Assembly: GCA_012839345.1 (NCBI GenBank)
Contig: DUNN01000022.1
Coordinates: forward strand, 124,001 to 188,000
DNA: 64,000 nt
Direction: 5' to 3'
Origin: Clostridiales bacterium
Lineage (GTDB): Bacteria; Bacillota; Clostridia; Oscillospirales; Acutalibacteraceae
Shown piece by piece: positions 60,934-64,000 of this stretch. Position numbers and translations under genes: made by a program. Position 1 is the first letter of the stretch. Each line of letters opens with the position of its first letter. Under the pieces are notes generated by a model that made no database searches, had not been told where the DNA came from, and saw nothing but the letters and a program-made list of their open reading frames with translations.

Positions 60934-61566
60934 ATGGAAAATCAGGTATTCGTCATGGACCATCCGCTGATTCAGCATAAACTAACTTTATTGCGTGATA
61001 AGAACACTGGTTCCAAGGAGTTCCGTGCTTTGGTCAGTGAAATTGCTATGCTGATGTGCTACGAGGCAACCCGTGACCTTCCGCTGGAGGAGACCATAAT
61101 TGAAACGCCGATGGGCACGGCTCATACCAAGGTAATTTCCGGCAGAAAACTTGCATTTGTTCCGATTTTAAGAGCTGGTCTTGGTATGGTGGACGGTGTG
61201 CTGGAGATGGTTCCGGCGGCAAAAGTCGGTCATATCGGCCTGTATCGCGATCATGAAACCCTTCAGCCGGTGGAATATTACAGCAAGCTGCCGCAGGATA
61301 TCGACGAGCGCGAGGTCATTGTTCTGGATCCGATGCTTGCAACGGGCGGTTCTGCCATTGATGCGATTACAATTATCAAACGCAGCAATCCAAAATGCAT
61401 TAAATTCATGTGCATTATTGCCGCGCCGGAAGGACTGAAGGCGCTAACGGAAGCGCATCCGGATGTTCAGGTCTACTGCGCTGCCGTGGATGATTATCTG
61501 AACGAAATAGGTTATATTGTTCCGGGCCTTGGCGATGCAGGGGACCGTATCTTCGGAACAATCTGA
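60934..61566 (+). CDS. upp: Uracil phosphoribosyltransferase
   Basis: A 210-residue Upp that salvages uracil with PRPP to make UMP. The PRPP-binding loop is [16 protein letters not shown] near residue 128. [20 protein letters not shown] (near 22) is typical of the family start. The uracil-binding end is [28 protein letters not shown] ribosome binding site precedes the ATG. It is 53 nt after rpiB and is followed by a terminator. Confidence 0.97.
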   Translation: MENQVFVMDHPLIQHKLTLLRDKNTGSKEFRALVSEIAMLMCYEATRDLPLEETIIETPMGTAHTKVISGRKLAFVPILRAGLGMVDGVLEMVPAAKVGHIGLYRDHETLQPVEYYSKLPQDIDEREVIVLDPMLATGGSAIDAITIIKRSNPKCIKFMCIIAAPEGLKALTEAHPDVQVYCAAVDDYLNEIGYIVPGLGDAGDRIFGTI

Positions 61567-61597
61567 TTCTGGTTTTAAAATTTACATATGTATTCAA

Positions 61598-61631
61598 AGA
61601 GGGCGGCCGGTGAAAACCAGCCGCCCTTTTT
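61598..61631 (+). terminator. Terminator of upp
   Basis: GGGCGGC and GCCGCCC pair around an inner GG/CC step and are followed by TTTTTA. The reverse strand has only a short T-run. Confidence 0.82.
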
Positions 61632-61678
61632 AGCTCGATTTACAATTAGAAAAAGAAGAATGGGGGACACTCATAAAT

Positions 61679-62617
61679 CTATTTCAAATTAGCAATGTAC
61701 TCATCAATGTCGTCTTCCTCCGTCGGCACATCCCCATCTGTTTTGTAAAGCGCGAGGTTTTCCACATGACGGATTCCTTCCCCAGGCTCCATATTATACA
61801 GGGGGCTCAGCGTCTGCATTTCCACATAATCCCCACAGACGTATGTTTCATACGAACAGCCAAAGTCCGGATACGCCGCCTTAGCATTATGAACGAAACG
61901 TTTGACCAGTGTATAGCCGTGGTTGCTGTATGCCGCCCAGCCCAAAAGGTTGTTGCATCCAATTTTTAGCGGCTCGGCGATTTTTGGGTCGTGCCGGATG
62001 GTGATAAATTTATTGGATAAGGAAATTCGATTGTCATGAAGATCTGTATAAGGCCAATAGGAAAGCAAGCGGTTCGGCAGAATCAGGTTGTCCGGCGTGT
62101 TTTCGCGGTTCTGCGGAATCAGTTCTGTTCCCCCTCCATTCAGCATGGTGATCGCACAAAGCGCAAGCGTTTGATTTTCCTTTGACTGATTTTTAGCAGT
62201 ATGAAGAATCATAACGTCGGTGGCGCCTTCGCCAAGTATGATTTCAAAACCCAGCTGAATCTCGTTCTTCTTTTGGCGGGCGGGGGTAAAGCTGACGCCG
62301 TCCGGAAGAATTCCATAAACGACTGGATCGTTGTCGGGGTAATAGCTTTCCGGCATACGCTCGGGGCTAATCCAGACGCGGTGCCCGCCGTAACAGTAAA
62401 ATGCGGCATTCTTTCCGTAGCGCTCTGCAATGCTCGGATTGTGATTTACTAGCTTTCGCTCTAAGTCGTTGTACAACACATTTTCTTCGTTTACAAAGCC
62501 AAACCGAACAATCCGCGGGCCCACTTCAATGGTTACAACAAGGTCAATCAGGCCGTTGCTGATCTGCACGCATCTGCCGTAATTTTCATACTGAATTTCC
62601 TTTACTTCAGCTGCCAT
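61679..62617 (-). CDS. DUF4380-like protein, possible mutarotase-like fold
   Basis: A 312-residue soluble protein. It begins EVKEIQYENYGRCVQISNGL, followed by VGPRIVRFGF and YGGHRVWISPERMPESYYPD (near 85). The pattern is beta-rich with conserved Tyr/Trp/His, as in DUF4380 and galactose-mutarotase-like proteins. The C-terminal YETYVCGDYVEMQTLSPLY may correspond to the sugar-binding groove with a late Glu. No activity is assigned. The ATG at 62617 follows GAAAGGATG; the longer frame into tmcAL is rejected. It is 14 nt after tmcAL, so likely co-transcribed. Confidence 0.65.
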   Translation of the reverse strand: MAAEVKEIQYENYGRCVQISNGLIDLVVTIEVGPRIVRFGFVNEENVLYNDLERKLVNHNPSIAERYGKNAAFYCYGGHRVWISPERMPESYYPDNDPVVYGILPDGVSFTPARQKKNEIQLGFEIILGEGATDVMILHTAKNQSKENQTLALCAITMLNGGGTELIPQNRENTPDNLILPNRLLSYWPYTDLHDNRISLSNKFITIRHDPKIAEPLKIGCNNLLGWAAYSNHGYTLVKRFVHNAKAAYPDFGCSYETYVCGDYVEMQTLSPLYNMEPGEGIRHVENLALYKTDGDVPTEEDDIDEYIANLK

Positions 62618-62631
62618 ATCAATACATCCTT

Positions 62632-63831
62632 TCAAAATGAAGGCGAAGCGATGATTATGCCGGTGGTTCGATCCAGCCCGCACGGGGCTGATTCCGGCAT
62701 ACAAAGAGCATAAAGATCGGTTGCTCTGTTTTCTAATTCAATCACATTTTTAGCCCGATTGTCAAGCAATAAAATGTCCGAGGAATGGCTGATTATCGGT
62801 AATTTTTTGACATTTTTCGCACGCCGCAGGATTTCCGTTCCGCGGTTATTCATTCCAAGCACCCGCAGATAGGGGGGAGTACCCTGATTCATGCCGGAAG
62901 TTACGCCGAGAAAGGCCGAAAGCACAATTCTTCGAATACGAGCGTGCGTATAACGCTTTGATTTGGTAAGCAAAAAAACTTCTTCCAAAGTTGAGGCATT
63001 TTTTACCGCTTGAAACAGCCGGTTTTCCAACCCTTCGCTGAGGTCCGGCAGCGATGCATACTCCGATTTTTCCATTGTTCTTAGTTTCGCCAGAATGGCC
63101 CGTTCCATGCACAAAAGGGAAACGGGAGCCCGTCCGGCTTCGATTTCTTCTTTTAGAATTTCTGCGCTGGACGGCGGCAGCAGTTCGCAGTAATTTCCTT
63201 TGGAAAGCACGGTGTTCCGGATTTTAGAGGCGGAAGCGATTGGCGAATCTGAATTCTGTTCGTCGTGCGCCGCCCCAACGCGGCGGATGGTAAACGGAAT
63301 CGCTTTTGCGTTCAGCTGATTCAGCGCTTTTATATACTCAATTCCCAGAATGTTGTTCGGTTCATTCAAAAGGCAGGCAGTTTTGGTCCCAAACAGGGAT
63401 TCCACGGCATTCATCCGGGCCCGTGCATAGGTAATTCCTTCCTGCAGTTCACGCCGAATTTCTGCCTGCAGGCCGGGGTCCAACAGTGCATTTGCCGCCT
63501 TGGTCAGCGCCTGCACATCCCCGCACTCGCTGCCAAAGCCCAGCCAGTCCACGCCGAGGGCGTCCGCCAGTGCAACGCCGCCCAGTGCGAATTTTTCCGC
63601 TCCCGCAACGGCCCATGGCAGAGGCAGTTCCACCACCAAGTCAACCCCGCAGGACAGCGCCTGCTTTGTTCGTGCCCATTTTGACAGCAGGGCGGGTTCG
63701 CCCCTTTGGACGTAGTTTCCGGTCATGATGGCGGCAACATGAGTCGCACCAGCTTTTCGCGCCTGCTGAATCAGCGCGGCATGTCCGAAATGGAAGGGAT
63801 TATATTCGGAAATAATACCGCATACCTGCAT
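62632..63831 (-). CDS. tmcAL: tRNA(Met) cytidine acetate ligase TmcAL
   Basis: A 399-residue TmcAL (YlbM family). It activates acetate with ATP to acetylate C34 of elongator tRNA-Met (ac4C34). The nucleotidyltransferase motif is VCGIISEYNPFHFGHAALI near residue 3. AIMTGNYVQRGEPALLSKWA near 35 is strongly diagnostic. PLPWAVAGAEKFALGGV near 70 follows. The ATG at 63831 is chosen with AAGGAG about 11 nt upstream. The DUF4380-like gene follows immediately. Confidence 0.92.
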   Translation of the reverse strand: MQVCGIISEYNPFHFGHAALIQQARKAGATHVAAIMTGNYVQRGEPALLSKWARTKQALSCGVDLVVELPLPWAVAGAEKFALGGVALADALGVDWLGFGSECGDVQALTKAANALLDPGLQAEIRRELQEGITYARARMNAVESLFGTKTACLLNEPNNILGIEYIKALNQLNAKAIPFTIRRVGAAHDEQNSDSPIASASKIRNTVLSKGNYCELLPPSSAEILKEEIEAGRAPVSLLCMERAILAKLRTMEKSEYASLPDLSEGLENRLFQAVKNASTLEEVFLLTKSKRYTHARIRRIVLSAFLGVTSGMNQGTPPYLRVLGMNNRGTEILRRAKNVKKLPIISHSSDILLLDNRAKNVIELENRATDLYALCMPESAPCGLDRTTGIIIASPSF

Positions 63832-63875
63832 TTTACATGAAACTCCTTGAATTTGATGGTTCAATGTACTATTAT

Positions 63876-63904
63876 AATATACATGTTTCCTGTTACGGAT
63901 TCAA
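63876..63904 (-). promoter_or_regulatory. Sigma-A-like promoter of tmcAL
   Basis: On the minus strand TTGAAT (63904-63899), a 17-nt spacer and TATATT (63881-63876), with an overlapping TATAAT a few bases on. The leader to the tmcAL ATG is about 40 nt. Confidence 0.55.
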
Positions 63905-64000
63905 CCGTCGGACAAGCCTCTTTACAAAGGAATTACCAATTTGAATAAAAGCAGCAAACTGTTTTGAATCATTCCTTTCCGTGCAGTTTCCGCACGGGGA
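63893..64000 (-). CDS. Possible C-terminal end of an unidentified gene
   Basis: A minus-strand frame is open from the window edge for 35 codons to a TAA at 63895-63893. It reads with an amphipathic basic end (FAAFIQIGNSFVKRLVRRL). It resembles a protein C terminus, but a second frame is also open here. I do not recognise it. It would overlap the -35 box proposed for tmcAL. Confidence 0.3.
   Translation of the reverse strand, partial: SPCGNCTERNDSKQFAAFIQIGNSFVKRLVRRLNP

Noticed and set aside
1-64000. Mobile elements, CRISPR arrays, tRNA or rRNA genes
   Set aside because: No transposase or integrase, no spaced direct repeats, and no tRNA-like cloverleaf or rRNA sequence were recognised on either strand.

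Overview
The window is about 64 kb of chromosome from a low-to-mid GC, endospore-forming member of the Clostridia. The gene content suggests the Oscillospiraceae/Ruminococcaceae/Acutalibacteraceae group, but I cannot place it more precisely. The evidence is a Firmicutes-type gene order, a SpoIVB-Spo0A pair, strong GGAGG-type ribosome binding sites, sigma-A-like promoters, frequent TTG starts, and anaerobe genes such as formate-tetrahydrofolate ligase. I see no rRNA, tRNA, CRISPR array, insertion sequence or prophage. This is a housekeeping region broken by small accessory islands.

Layout. 1-18.4 kb is a plus-strand information-processing block: the rplT tail, a SpoU rRNA methyltransferase, dprA-topA-trmFO, plsX-rnc-radical SAM-smc-ftsY, rdgB-yhbY, nadD-yqeK-rsfS and leuS. 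18.4-33.9 kb is mixed: two small membrane/zinc-ribbon proteins, a secreted glycosidase-like protein, mtaB, an HPr-like protein without the catalytic histidine, an ABC-F ATPase, nrdR, a DUF421/DUF4363 pair, three glycosyltransferases, a YhhN-like membrane protein and a SPASM-type radical SAM enzyme. 34-38.2 kb is envelope biosynthesis: murE, murF and a secreted NlpC/P60 hydrolase. 38.4-42.8 kb is a potABCD polyamine-type ABC transporter operon. 42.9-46.5 kb holds spoIVB, spo0A, a 65-residue protein and a VanY-type carboxypeptidase. 46.5-64 kb is again housekeeping: gltX-glnS, birA, DUF951-prfA-sua5-coaE-lytic transglycosylase-M18 peptidase, rodA, fhs, tsaE-tsaB-rpiB-upp, a DUF4380-like protein and tmcAL.

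How the genes fit together. Several tRNA/translation functions recur: trmFO, mtaB, the t6A genes sua5/tsaB/tsaE, tmcAL, leuS, gltX, glnS, prfA and rsfS. Cell-wall growth and remodelling recur too: murE, murF, rodA, NlpC/P60, VanY and SLT. Many neighbours overlap by ATGA or TTGA, which points to translational coupling.

No single new multi-gene system stands out. The most interesting signals are non-coding or are departures from family consensus. (1) There is a phased array of WalR-like TGTAAY half-sites at the NlpC/P60 promoter. (2) Structured 5' leaders lie before the pot operon (pairing with its ribosome binding site), before a glycosyltransferase operon, before a radical SAM gene and before the ABC-F gene (attenuator-like). 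(3) The Spo0A receiver domain lacks the invariant lysine and one acidic-pocket residue. (4) PotD looks anchored by a C-terminal membrane helix rather than by a lipobox. (5) The HPr-like protein has lost the phosphorylatable histidine.
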